A stretch of 64,000 nt of DNA from a virus, in the IMG/VR virus record IMGVR_UViG_3300045974_000429, positions 19,745-83,744 of that record; one strand, given 5' to 3'. Within the stretch, counting starts at the first letter, position 1. Every line of letters begins with the position of its first letter. Both the position numbers and the translations under genes were made by a program. Shown here in pieces: positions 1 through 7,202 of the stretch. Under the pieces are notes generated by a model. That model ran no database searches. It was given only the letters and a program-made list of their open reading frames with translations, and had not been told where the DNA came from.

Positions 1-1665
1 GTCGCTGATCCGCGCCAGCGTCTCCTCGTCGGTCGCCGGCCGCCCGGAGTCCGTGAGCTGCGGGCAGGGGATCTTGAGCTTCTCGTAGAAGAGGGCGGCG
101 ACCTGGATCGTGGAAGACCAGTTGAAGCCGGGCTCGACGTAGGCCGCGAGCCGCGCGTCCACCTCCGCCAGCTTGCCGGTCAGGTGCGCGCGCACGAGAT
201 CCACGGCCGAGCGGTCGATGGGGACGCCCCACGCCTCCACGCGCTGCACCGCCGGGAGCGCGTGCCGCACGACCCTGTCCCAGATGCGCGCCGGGCCGGC
301 GTTCTCCTCTCGGGCGAGCCGCTCCGAGCACCAACAGTAGAGCCGCGCCGTGGCGAGGGCGTCGCGAGCGTTGTACCGGGCGCCAAGCTCCCGCGGGAGG
401 AGCCCGAGGGCGTAGGCGCGGACCTCCGTGCCGGACTGTGCCGCGAGCGTGAAGGCCAAGACCTCGACCCGCTCCGGGACGTGCGGGAACAGCCTGGGCA
501 GGCAATAGTCCGAGATGTGTTGGTTGAGGAGCGTGCCCACGGCGTACATCTTGGCGCGAGCGCGGAGTTCCTTCTTGACCGCCTTCCCGATCCGCTCGAC
601 CTCCGCGTCGGCCTCCTCCTTGTGGCCCCCCATCCCGACGAGTTCGGCCATCGTGGCGATGTCGCCGTCCGCGTCGGCCTCCAAGAGCTTGCGCTGGAGG
701 CGGACGTCCGCGTGCTGGCCGCGAACCGGGACGCCCAGGCCGCGCTCCACGGCGTGAACGTCCACAGGCAGGTTCGCGCCGACCTTGAGCACCCGACCGG
801 ATCGCATCAGGCGCTTGAGCGGCTCCGCTCTGCCATCTTGGAGGGACTCCAAAGGCCAGACCCAGACGTGCTCCGGCCCGTCGCGGTCGCAGGGGGCGCA
901 GGCAATGTTCGTGAGGTGGAACCCCTCGCGGCCGTAGGGGCGCCCGATCCACTCGCAGTCGTAGGCGAAAATGCTCGCGTCTGCGAGGTCGAGGGCGGCC
1001 TCCTGCGCGTCGGCCTCCGTCTCCACGAGAGAGAAGGTCGCGGCCTCCGGCCCGGCAGGCACCTTGACGGAGAGCGCCCAGGCCAAGTCCTCCTGGAGCG
1101 CGAGCTGGAGGTGGCGGTTGCCGGCCGCTTGTGCCGGCGAGAGCACAACGAATACTGGGATGCCCTTCGCGGTACGCGCGAAGCTCTTGCGCGCCGAGAG
1201 CGGGGAAACCCTGCGCCCGAGAACCGCCTCCGCTGCCGCGGCACCCAGGCAGACGATCCTGTCCGGCAGCTCGTCGTCCACGACCCAGGCGAGGTAGCCG
1301 CGGCAGGCGTCCAGGTGCTTCTCGGACACCTCCGCGGAGCCCGGAGCGCAGCGCACGGCGGAGGTGATCACCGAGCGCCCGGCGCCAAGCGGCAGCACCC
1401 GCTTGAGCAGGTCGAACGCGGCGCCGTGCCCGAGTGCCCCGACGCGATCCTCCTCCCGACTCGGGCGCTCTGCGACGAACAGCGCGCCGCCGGTTCCGGG
1501 AGCCGTCTCGATGGGCGGCAGGCAGCAGCTCCTCGCGCCCTCCCGCAGCGAGCACCGGAAACACCCCTCGTCTCGCGGGAGGCGCGGCGCAACGTCGATG
1601 GCGGCGGCCGAGCCCCCTTCCGCGAGGGGCTTTCCGGCGAGGTAGAGCGGGAGGCGCGAGGTCAT
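1..1665 (-). CDS. Uracil-DNA glycosylase-like domain fused to family A DNA polymerase (3' end outside window)
   Basis: Replicative polymerase cut by the left window edge; 555 codons are visible. ATG at 1665 lies three bases after the upstream stop. Residues about 33-195 resemble a family 4 uracil-DNA glycosylase: C35, C38, C106 and C121 have the 4Fe-4S ligand pattern, and FVAERPSREED (about 63-73) corresponds to the pocket motif. The usual HPS motif reads SPA (near residue 176), so base excision activity may be lost or changed. Next comes a PolA-type 3'-5' exonuclease (FAYDCEW near 235-240 with the DxE pair; YNARD near 432). From about 475 the polymerase domain begins (RVEAWGVPID, later TDSGRPATDEET). 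UDG-like domains on phage family A polymerases are known; SPO1-type polymerases are the case I recall. The catalytic palm and fingers cannot be judged here. Confidence 0.85.
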   Translation of the reverse strand, partial: MTSRLPLYLAGKPLAEGGSAAAIDVAPRLPRDEGCFRCSLREGARSCCLPPIETAPGTGGALFVAERPSREEDRVGALGHGAAFDLLKRVLPLGAGRSVITSAVRCAPGSAEVSEKHLDACRGYLAWVVDDELPDRIVCLGAAAAEAVLGRRVSPLSARKSFARTAKGIPVFVVLSPAQAAGNRHLQLALQEDLAWALSVKVPAGPEAATFSLVETEADAQEAALDLADASIFAYDCEWIGRPYGREGFHLTNIACAPCDRDGPEHVWVWPLESLQDGRAEPLKRLMRSGRVLKVGANLPVDVHAVERGLGVPVRGQHADVRLQRKLLEADADGDIATMAELVGMGGHKEEADAEVERIGKAVKKELRARAKMYAVGTLLNQHISDYCLPRLFPHVPERVEVLAFTLAAQSGTEVRAYALGLLPRELGARYNARDALATARLYCWCSERLAREENAGPARIWDRVVRHALPAVQRVEAWGVPIDRSAVDLVRAHLTGKLAEVDARLAAYVEPGFNWSSTIQVAALFYEKLKIPCPQLTDSGRPATDEETLARISD

Positions 1666-1668
1666 CGG

Positions 1669-2445
1669 CTAGGCTCCCACGACCTTGGAGTCGGCCTCGG
1701 AGCCCAGGATCTCCAGCATCCGTGTGACGCGGTCCTCCATGCGCGGGATCTTGGCGAGCTTCGGAACGTCCGCCCGGAGCGCCTCGCAGACGGCGGTGAG
1801 CATCCGCGGCGCCTTCACGCCCTGGTCCTGGAGGAACACGATGATCTCCTTGATCGTCGCCTCGACGAGCTTCGCCGCCGGGATCAGCTCCTTCACCGCC
1901 TGGACGCAGGCCGCGACGTCCACGTCCGCCGGCTCACCCTCCCTCGCGAGCCGCTCACCCTCGGTCGGCTCCGCGGCGGCGGCCATCTGCGGGGCGGGGG
2001 CGGCCTGCTGCGCGACGACGGGCTCCGGGTGGGCCTCCGGGGCGGGCGCCGCCGGAACCTCCGCAGACGCGACCAAGGGCGGCTCCTTGGGCTTGTTCTT
2101 GGATCCGGGCGGGCGGCCGGGTCCGCGCTTCACCGGCTGCTCCTGGGCGGGCGCGGGGGCGGCCGCCTCCGGCTGGGGCGCCGCGATGGCGGGCTCCGGG
2201 TGGGCCTCGGGAACCTTGGGCACCGACACCTTCACCTCGACGCCGCTCATCATCGCGGCGCGAGCGCCCTCCACCGTCCGCAGGATGAACTCCGCCTCCA
2301 CGTGGTTCTGGACGAAGAACGTCAGCGTGACCGGGAACTCGTCATCGTCATCGTTGCCCAGCACCTCCGCGCGCCGGCACTGCACGTCGGCGCCCAACTT
2401 CTCCCAATCGATCTCGAACTCTGCTTCCAGCACCCGCATTTTCAT
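1669..2445 (-). CDS. Hypothetical protein with AT-hook-like linker
   Basis: 258 aa, no family recognised. A folded N-terminal part (1-75, including an acidic NDDDDE run near 31-36) is followed by a Pro/Ala/Glu-rich linker (about 76-165) in which EAHPEP occurs twice. A KRGPGRPPGSKNKP segment near 106-119 looks like an AT-hook minor-groove DNA-binding motif. The C-terminal 90 residues look helical. It sits directly upstream of the polymerase gene with a 3-base gap, so a role at the replication fork or in DNA binding is plausible, but that is inference from motif and position. Confidence 0.7.
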   Translation of the reverse strand: MKMRVLEAEFEIDWEKLGADVQCRRAEVLGNDDDDEFPVTLTFFVQNHVEAEFILRTVEGARAAMMSGVEVKVSVPKVPEAHPEPAIAAPQPEAAAPAPAQEQPVKRGPGRPPGSKNKPKEPPLVASAEVPAAPAPEAHPEPVVAQQAAPAPQMAAAAEPTEGERLAREGEPADVDVAACVQAVKELIPAAKLVEATIKEIIVFLQDQGVKAPRMLTAVCEALRADVPKLAKIPRMEDRVTRMLEILGSEADSKVVGA

Positions 2446-2485
2446 CTACGCTCCTGGTTGATTGCCTGAAATGATCCTTGCGCGG

Positions 2486-3340
2486 TCAGTCGGAAATTAC
2501 CCGCCGCGCCTCCTCGAAAAGCCAATTTCGATCCACTTGGTCGGGGTCTTTCTTCGGCGGCAGCCTCACGGAGCCGGCCCGGATCCCGTCGAGCCGCAAC
2601 TTCATCGCCAGCGCCCACCCCTCCTCGTGCGCATCGCCGTCCAGAACCACGGCCACGGGTCGGCGGGCGGTCGTCTTGATGATCCAGAGCTGCTCCTCGG
2701 TTGGCTTCCCGAGCACCGCCACGGCGTCGCCGACGAACGGGAGCGCATCGAACACCCCCTCGGTGATCATGACCGGGGTTTCCGTCTCCCGGCGCAGGGC
2801 ATCCGCACCGAAGAGAACGTCGCCGCGCCAGTTGCCTCGCGCGTTCAGGTATTTTTTCTCGGCCTTGCCGGTGAAGTCGCGCGCGACCCAACCGCGCCAG
2901 TTGCCGTCCACCAGCACGGGAACGACCACTCGGCCGGCGTGGCGCCCGCTGCCGAGTACGCACCCGATCTGGAGCTTCCTGGCCGTCTCCGGGCTCACGC
3001 CGCGCTTCTGGAGGTACGCTCTCGCCGGCTTGGCCGAGAACGCTCGCAGCCCGTCACCTTCACCCAGCGGCAGGAAACCATCCGGCGGCCGGCGCGCCTC
3101 CGAGTCGTCGGGGGGCGGAGTCTTGACGGCCTCCTGGAGCGCGTCGTCGTCAGCCTCCAGGCTCCCGCCGGTGTGACACCTGAAACAGTGCCAGTGGCCG
3201 GTGCTCGGCTGAATCGAGAACGTCGGATCTGGGCGAGCGGGAACGCAGAACGGGCAGGCGCCGCGCCACCACCCGGAGGCCCGAGGCTTAGCCTCCCTGG
3301 CCGCCGCGCGGGCTAGATCCAGCTTCTCCTCCAACCTCAC
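2486..3340 (-). CDS. DNA primase, zinc finger plus TOPRIM (short DnaG-like)
   Basis: 284 aa RNA-primer synthase for the replisome. GTG at 3340 overlaps the TGA of the upstream HD gene (GTGA); a longer frame upstream only reads through that gene. An N-terminal CHC2-like zinc site is visible (CPFC at 29-32, HCFRC at 51-55). The TOPRIM domain has MITEGVFDAL (E194) and VVLDGDA (D234, D236), the metal-binding acids. At under half the length of bacterial DnaG it lacks the C-terminal helicase-binding domain. It is translationally coupled behind the HD hydrolase and the DnaB-like helicase, as expected for a phage replication operon. Confidence 0.88.
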   Translation of the reverse strand: MRLEEKLDLARAAAREAKPRASGWWRGACPFCVPARPDPTFSIQPSTGHWHCFRCHTGGSLEADDDALQEAVKTPPPDDSEARRPPDGFLPLGEGDGLRAFSAKPARAYLQKRGVSPETARKLQIGCVLGSGRHAGRVVVPVLVDGNWRGWVARDFTGKAEKKYLNARGNWRGDVLFGADALRRETETPVMITEGVFDALPFVGDAVAVLGKPTEEQLWIIKTTARRPVAVVLDGDAHEEGWALAMKLRLDGIRAGSVRLPPKKDPDQVDRNWLFEEARRVISD

Positions 3341-3927
3341 CGATGCAGCTCCGGCCAGAGCTGCGCGAACGCTCGCGCGAACTCCGCCCGAGCCTGCTTC
3401 CAGGGTAGCGGCCGCACGTCGAACCGCACCGGGTCCAAGACCGCACCGAGCACGTGCCACGGCGCCGGCCGAGTCACCTCCGGGAAAAATTGCGCCGCCT
3501 CGGAGACGAGCAGGTCCAGGTCGGCCTGCTTCACGTCCGGCGGCTCCTCGCCGACGAGTCCGAACCTCTCCGCCACGGCCCGCATGATTTTTTCCTCGCA
3601 GCGCCGGAACTCGACCATCTCGGGCTGGCTCTTGAGCGGCTTCGGCATGTCGCCGATGTACGCCTCCGCCGCATCGTGGAGCAGGCCCCAGCGGGCGACG
3701 TTGATCCGCTCCGCTTCGAGCATCCCGGCGGAGAGGCTATACGCCCGTCTGGAGACGAGCACGCTGTGCTGTGCGACCGAGTAGGGCTCGGGGGCGTGGC
3801 CGTTGTAGCGGTTCACGCAGGCGAGCGCGTGGGCGATGTCGGGGAGCTTGATGTCTTCCGGCCGCGGGTCGAGCGGCCAGAACATGAAGCCGCGGTAGGT
3901 CTGGGTCCAGCTTCCTTTTCGCGTCAC
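3337..3927 (-). CDS. HD-domain phosphohydrolase (YfbR-like 5'-deoxynucleotidase type)
   Basis: 196 aa. GTG at 3927 overlaps the TGA of the helicase gene, and the 3' end overlaps the primase start. The HD signature is clear: AQHS (H54), then GLLHDAAEAY (H84, D85), followed by a helical C-terminal region. HD proteins of this kind dephosphorylate deoxynucleoside monophosphates. In a phage replication operon a nucleotide-pool role is likely, but the substrate cannot be read from sequence. Confidence 0.82.
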   Translation of the reverse strand: MTRKGSWTQTYRGFMFWPLDPRPEDIKLPDIAHALACVNRYNGHAPEPYSVAQHSVLVSRRAYSLSAGMLEAERINVARWGLLHDAAEAYIGDMPKPLKSQPEMVEFRRCEEKIMRAVAERFGLVGEEPPDVKQADLDLLVSEAAQFFPEVTRPAPWHVLGAVLDPVRFDVRPLPWKQARAEFARAFAQLWPELHR

Positions 3928-5303
3928 GTCGTTCCTCCCGAGGCCGCCGGAGCGGCGGGTCCGAACCTCACGATGGGGCCGATGGCGGCGCAGGCGAGAT
4001 CGAGCGGGATCGGCCCGCTCGATCCGCACGCCTTGCCGGTGCGATTCTTCGGCAGAAAAAACTCGATGCTCATCTGGTCCTCGGCGATCTCCGCCACGAG
4101 GAGCTTGTCACAGACGCGCGCCTTGCCCATTCCGTCCGCGAGATCATCCGTCCCGATCCGCTTGCGCTTCGCGCCTGTGCTGGACACGCCCTTGGGCTGG
4201 CTCACCGTCCAGCCCCAGCACTGCAGCTCGTCGTGGACGAGCCGGCGCAGCTCCGTGAACACCCGCTTCACCCGCTCGTGGCCGGGCACCTCCTGGCGCG
4301 TCTGCGGAATGGTCAAGTCGTCGGCCGAGTCCACGACGAGCAGGTCCACGTCCCGCCCCTGATCGCGGGAGAGGTCGCGACACCAGCGCCCGATCTCGCC
4401 GACGGTCGTCGCACCAGGCGTGAAGTAACGCACCGCCACGCCGCCCCCCGTCGCCGCCTGCCGCGCCTTCAGCAGCTTCGCGGCCCGGTCCCGCCCGTCG
4501 CCGGGCTTCAGCAGCGCGTCGATGGGGATGCCCGTCATGTTCGCGACGACCCGCGCGTGCCAGATCGCCACGCTGACCTCCGTCGTCGCCACGGCCACGA
4601 ACCGCCCGTCGTAGGCCGCCTGCCCCGCGAAGTGCGCCAGGGTCATGCTCTTGCCTCTCCCGGTCGCGAGGGAGACGAGTCCCAGCTCGCGCTTCGGGAG
4701 GCCGCCGCCGAGCAGGTCGTCCAACTCCATCACGCCCGTGAAGAGCAGCGCCTGATGCGCCTCCTCGTCGGCCTCCGCCCAGGCTGCCGCGTCGCCCAGG
4801 AGCACACCCGATGACTCCTCCGCGCTGCCCAAGCGCTCCGCCTTCTCCAGCAGCTCCGCGACGACCGCGAGCGGCTTCCTGTTCGCGTAGGCGTCCATCC
4901 CGGCCTTCAGGGCCGCCGACTCCTGGCGGCGCCGCAGCTCCTTCGCGAGCTGCGCCACGACGGACTCCACGTCCGGGGGCGGGAACATCTCGTCGAAGGC
5001 GTCGAAGTAGGCGCCGGCCGCGGCGAGCTGCTCGTGCGTCGCCTTGCCCTCGTTCATCCTCCGGCGGAGATGCTGAAGAACGTAGGTCGGCGAGCCGGGA
5101 ACGCCGCGCTCCGCGGCGACCTCGTGCGCCGCCTGCGCGACGGTCTTCGCATCCGCGGAACCGAGGCAGGCCGGGTCGATGGCGTGGCCGACTCGGCGAT
5201 AGAAGCCCGCATCCGAGCAGGCGAGCCCGACCGCCTCGCGCTCGAACTTCGGGTCCAGGTTGTAGGGGTCAGCTTTCGGGGCCTTCACGAGCGCGAGCGC
5301 CAT
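3924..5303 (-). CDS. DnaB-like replicative helicase (RecA/KaiC fold)
   Basis: 459 aa. A helical N-terminal domain (about 15-110) resembling the DnaB N-domain precedes the ATPase core: Walker A ATGRGKS (213-219), Walker B DLLVVDSADD (near 327-336) and a conserved SQPKG segment further on. It is the likely 5'-3' unwinding motor of the phage fork, loaded by the initiator encoded just upstream and paired with the downstream primase. A GGGAGGTGATGAGGT stretch before the ATG provides a good ribosome binding site. The stop overlaps the HD gene start. Confidence 0.9.
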   Translation of the reverse strand: MALALVKAPKADPYNLDPKFEREAVGLACSDAGFYRRVGHAIDPACLGSADAKTVAQAAHEVAAERGVPGSPTYVLQHLRRRMNEGKATHEQLAAAGAYFDAFDEMFPPPDVESVVAQLAKELRRRQESAALKAGMDAYANRKPLAVVAELLEKAERLGSAEESSGVLLGDAAAWAEADEEAHQALLFTGVMELDDLLGGGLPKRELGLVSLATGRGKSMTLAHFAGQAAYDGRFVAVATTEVSVAIWHARVVANMTGIPIDALLKPGDGRDRAAKLLKARQAATGGGVAVRYFTPGATTVGEIGRWCRDLSRDQGRDVDLLVVDSADDLTIPQTRQEVPGHERVKRVFTELRRLVHDELQCWGWTVSQPKGVSSTGAKRKRIGTDDLADGMGKARVCDKLLVAEIAEDQMSIEFFLPKNRTGKACGSSGPIPLDLACAAIGPIVRFGPAAPAASGGTT

Positions 5304-5309
5304 ACCTCA

Positions 5310-6953
5310 TCACCTCCCAGCGGCACGATGTGCCGAGTCCCAGACGAATACGCCCTCTTCGACCTGCCGGCGAAGGGCCTGCTCGGATCCTTGCGCGGCC
5401 GCACCGATTTTCTTTCGCGCCGCCTCCAGGCTCGCGCACCCGTTGCGGAACTCCGCCGCGACCGCGGCGCGCTGCGCATCCAGGTCGCCCTCGGCGCAGG
5501 CGGACACCCCGGACGCCATCCGCCGCCAGCGGGCGTAGAGGGCCTTCGCCTCCTCCGTGCTCGGCAGCGGGGTGCCCCCCTCGCAGCGGTCGCGGTGCTC
5601 CAGCATCTCGTCGAGCCCGCGGCCCTCCATCCAGCGAACCATGAAAACGTTCTCCAGGCGCGGCGCGGTATTCGGGCCATTCTTTTCGCGGTGCTCGTTG
5701 AACCGCCAGTTGACCCAGGAAATTGGAGCCACCTCGCGATCTCGCAGGAGCTTGCCAGCCTGGAGCAGGACTGTCCTGGAGCTGGGGCGGAGCTTCAACC
5801 AGCATTTCCCGAGCCGATGCTGGTGGACGCACTGGTAGGCGGCGAAGAGTTTTTTGACGACCTGCTCGTCGGAATCCGTCGCCAGGAGCCTCGGAGCCGG
5901 CGGGAGTTTGGCTCGCGCCGGGAATGGAAACTCCGGCGGCATGCTGAGACGAGCCAGCCGGGTGGGCAGCGGGGTGACGGGAATAACTGGCCGGGTGGGG
6001 GTCGGGCCGGAGATGCTCGGCGTGCTTTTAGCCCTAGCGACGGGCGCCGGATTTTTCGGCGCCTGGGATCTGAGCGTAGCGAAGATCTCTAGCTTCTTTT
6101 CTTTACTCGGGTCGCGGTTTTGATTCTCGATCAAGCTGGGCGCGGGTTTGCGCGCCCCCCCTTCCGGCGCGGATTCGGGGGGGATCGCCGGCACCGGAGC
6201 TTCCGGCCTTGTCGTCTTTGATTCCGGCCCTATCGCTTTTGATTGCAGATCCTCGGAAGCACGCAGCTTCCCGGGAAATGCCCCTATCGCTTTTGATTCT
6301 CGCGGGGGCGGCGCGGCCGAGCCGCGAGAAATATTCCAAGAATTGTTTTCCGCCTCTCGAACCTTTGATTCAGGCCCTATCGCTTTTGATTGCACCTCGC
6401 TGGAAGCAGGCGCTTTTTCTGAGTCGGGGCCTGTCGCTTTTGATTTCCTGCCAGCACCCTTCCTGGCGCCGCCGGAGAAGCCGACCCCGGCGAGCAGCGC
6501 GGCTTGAGCTTTCGGGGGGAGGCGGACCCGGTCGTAGGGGAGCCGCTCGCCCATGGCCTCGACGCGGCGAACCCACATCATGCGGTGGCCGTCCGGGTGG
6601 TTCCGATCTGGCATGTCGAGGTAGGCGAGCCCGCGACCGGACGGCGCGTCGAGGTCCTGCGGCAGCTTGAAGTCCTTCGGGGGCGGCCAGAGATCCTTGT
6701 CCTTTGGAAGCTGTGGGCGGTACTCCAGCCAGCCGAGGCGGTAGAGCCGGGCATAGGCGCGGTGGACGGACGTCACGCTCATCCCGAGGATGCGCGCCAC
6801 GGCCTCGTGGGTCTGCGTGCTGTAGGGCATGGAGAAGGTCTTGCGCCGCTGGAGGTGATCCCACACCCTCCAGGCCATCCTCTGCCACTTCTTGACGCCT
6901 GCTTCGGACAACTCCGAGCCGGCTTCCACTAGATACGGTGCTGGTGCGCCCAC
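5310..6953 (-). CDS. Replication initiator-like protein with winged HTH; contains candidate origin
   Basis: 547 aa from GTG at 6953, chosen because AAGGAGG lies 6-7 bases upstream; an open frame extends to a TTG at 7088 but has no ribosome site. A winged helix-turn-helix lies near 25-80 (HEAVARILGMSVTSVHRAYA recognition region). A low-complexity middle carries repeated SKAIGPES-type peptides encoded by DNA iterons. A C-terminal conserved-looking domain (about 365-470) follows. The order initiator, DnaB, HD, primase and the iterons inside the gene recall lambda O/P organisation. Specific DNA binding at the iterons is inferred, not shown. Confidence 0.72.
   Translation of the reverse strand: MGAPAPYLVEAGSELSEAGVKKWQRMAWRVWDHLQRRKTFSMPYSTQTHEAVARILGMSVTSVHRAYARLYRLGWLEYRPQLPKDKDLWPPPKDFKLPQDLDAPSGRGLAYLDMPDRNHPDGHRMMWVRRVEAMGERLPYDRVRLPPKAQAALLAGVGFSGGARKGAGRKSKATGPDSEKAPASSEVQSKAIGPESKVREAENNSWNISRGSAAPPPRESKAIGAFPGKLRASEDLQSKAIGPESKTTRPEAPVPAIPPESAPEGGARKPAPSLIENQNRDPSKEKKLEIFATLRSQAPKNPAPVARAKSTPSISGPTPTRPVIPVTPLPTRLARLSMPPEFPFPARAKLPPAPRLLATDSDEQVVKKLFAAYQCVHQHRLGKCWLKLRPSSRTVLLQAGKLLRDREVAPISWVNWRFNEHREKNGPNTAPRLENVFMVRWMEGRGLDEMLEHRDRCEGGTPLPSTEEAKALYARWRRMASGVSACAEGDLDAQRAAVAAEFRNGCASLEAARKKIGAAAQGSEQALRRQVEEGVFVWDSAHRAAGR
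6205..6446 (+). repeat. Five iteron-like direct repeats inside the initiator gene
   Basis: Copies of about 20 bases begin at 6205, 6226, 6280, 6373 and 6428; plus-strand consensus GGCCCTATCGCTTTTGATT. Copies 2 and 4 are identical over the core, copies 3 and 5 differ at 1-2 core positions, and copy 1 is more diverged. A partial copy lies at 6361-6371. In the coding frame they give SKAIGP using ATA, AAA and TCA codons, unusual for a GC-rich genome, which argues for constraint on DNA rather than only protein. Irregular spacing (21, 54, 93, 55 bases) rules out CRISPR. Likely initiator binding sites. Confidence 0.7.
6325..6351. other. AT-rich tract between iterons; candidate DNA unwinding element of the origin
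   Basis: A roughly 26-base run dominated by A and T (GAGAAATATTCCAAGAATTG, then TTTTC) stands out in a very GC-rich genome and lies between iterons 3 and 4. Iterons next to an easily melted tract inside an initiator gene is the layout of the lambda origin. Function inferred from layout only. Confidence 0.5.
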
Positions 6954-6956
6954 ACG

Positions 6957-7096
6957 GCCCCTCCTTGAATGAGGACCGGACCGGATGGAACCCTTTGGGG
7001 CGGCAGGGCGGGCTAGAGTGGGTGTCGGCTGGCACCCTCTGGACCCTGACGCCTTGTGGACGATGGGTCCGACCCGGCCCTCATTCAAGGAGGGAC
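6957..7096 (-). promoter_or_regulatory. Leader RNA helix predicted to sequester the initiator ribosome binding site
   Basis: A perfect 16-base inverted repeat (7079-7094 and 6959-6974) extends inward by 11 pairs (three G-U) and outward by two (one G-U), giving about 29 continuous pairs between 7068-7096 and 6957-6985 in the leftward transcript. The 3' arm contains the AAGGAGG of the initiator and ends four bases from its GTG; the 5' arm supplies the complementary CCTCCTT. The loop is about 82 nt and contains a smaller GGGTG/CACCC hairpin. The G-U pairs favour selection on RNA rather than on a DNA operator. Suggests translational control of replication initiation. Confidence 0.6.
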
Positions 7097-7171
7097 GGAA
7101 GCTACTCTAGTCCACCTCGACTCGCCGCGCAAGGGTTCCAATCCTGCGCCCGATCCGAAGATGTCTTTCGA

Positions 7172-7180
7172 CCCTATAGC
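7172..7180 (-). promoter_or_regulatory. Possible extended -10 promoter for the initiator operon
   Basis: The leftward strand reads TGCTATAGG, an extended -10 (TGnTATAgg) with no convincing -35. A start near 7165 would give a roughly 210-nt leader containing the long helix. The same bases (CCCTATAGC on the plus strand) resemble half an iteron, so initiator autoregulation is possible. Weak evidence. Confidence 0.3.
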
Positions 7181-7202
7181 ACCTCGCCAGAAAGATCTAC
7201 CC

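Noticed and set aside
184-2469. Long plus-strand open frame of about 760 codons opposite the polymerase and AT-hook genes
   Set aside because: High GC makes antisense frames stay open. The peptide is Arg/Leu/Gly-rich with no domain, while the minus strand has clear UDG, exonuclease and polymerase motifs.
6205-6446. Repeats in the initiator gene as a CRISPR array
   Set aside because: Five copies, irregular spacing of 21 to 93 bases, no leader, no cas genes, and the sequence is in coding frame.
6954-7088. Initiator start at TTG 7088
   Set aside because: No ribosome site there, and the frame would translate through the leader helix. The GTG at 6953 has AAGGAGG at proper distance.
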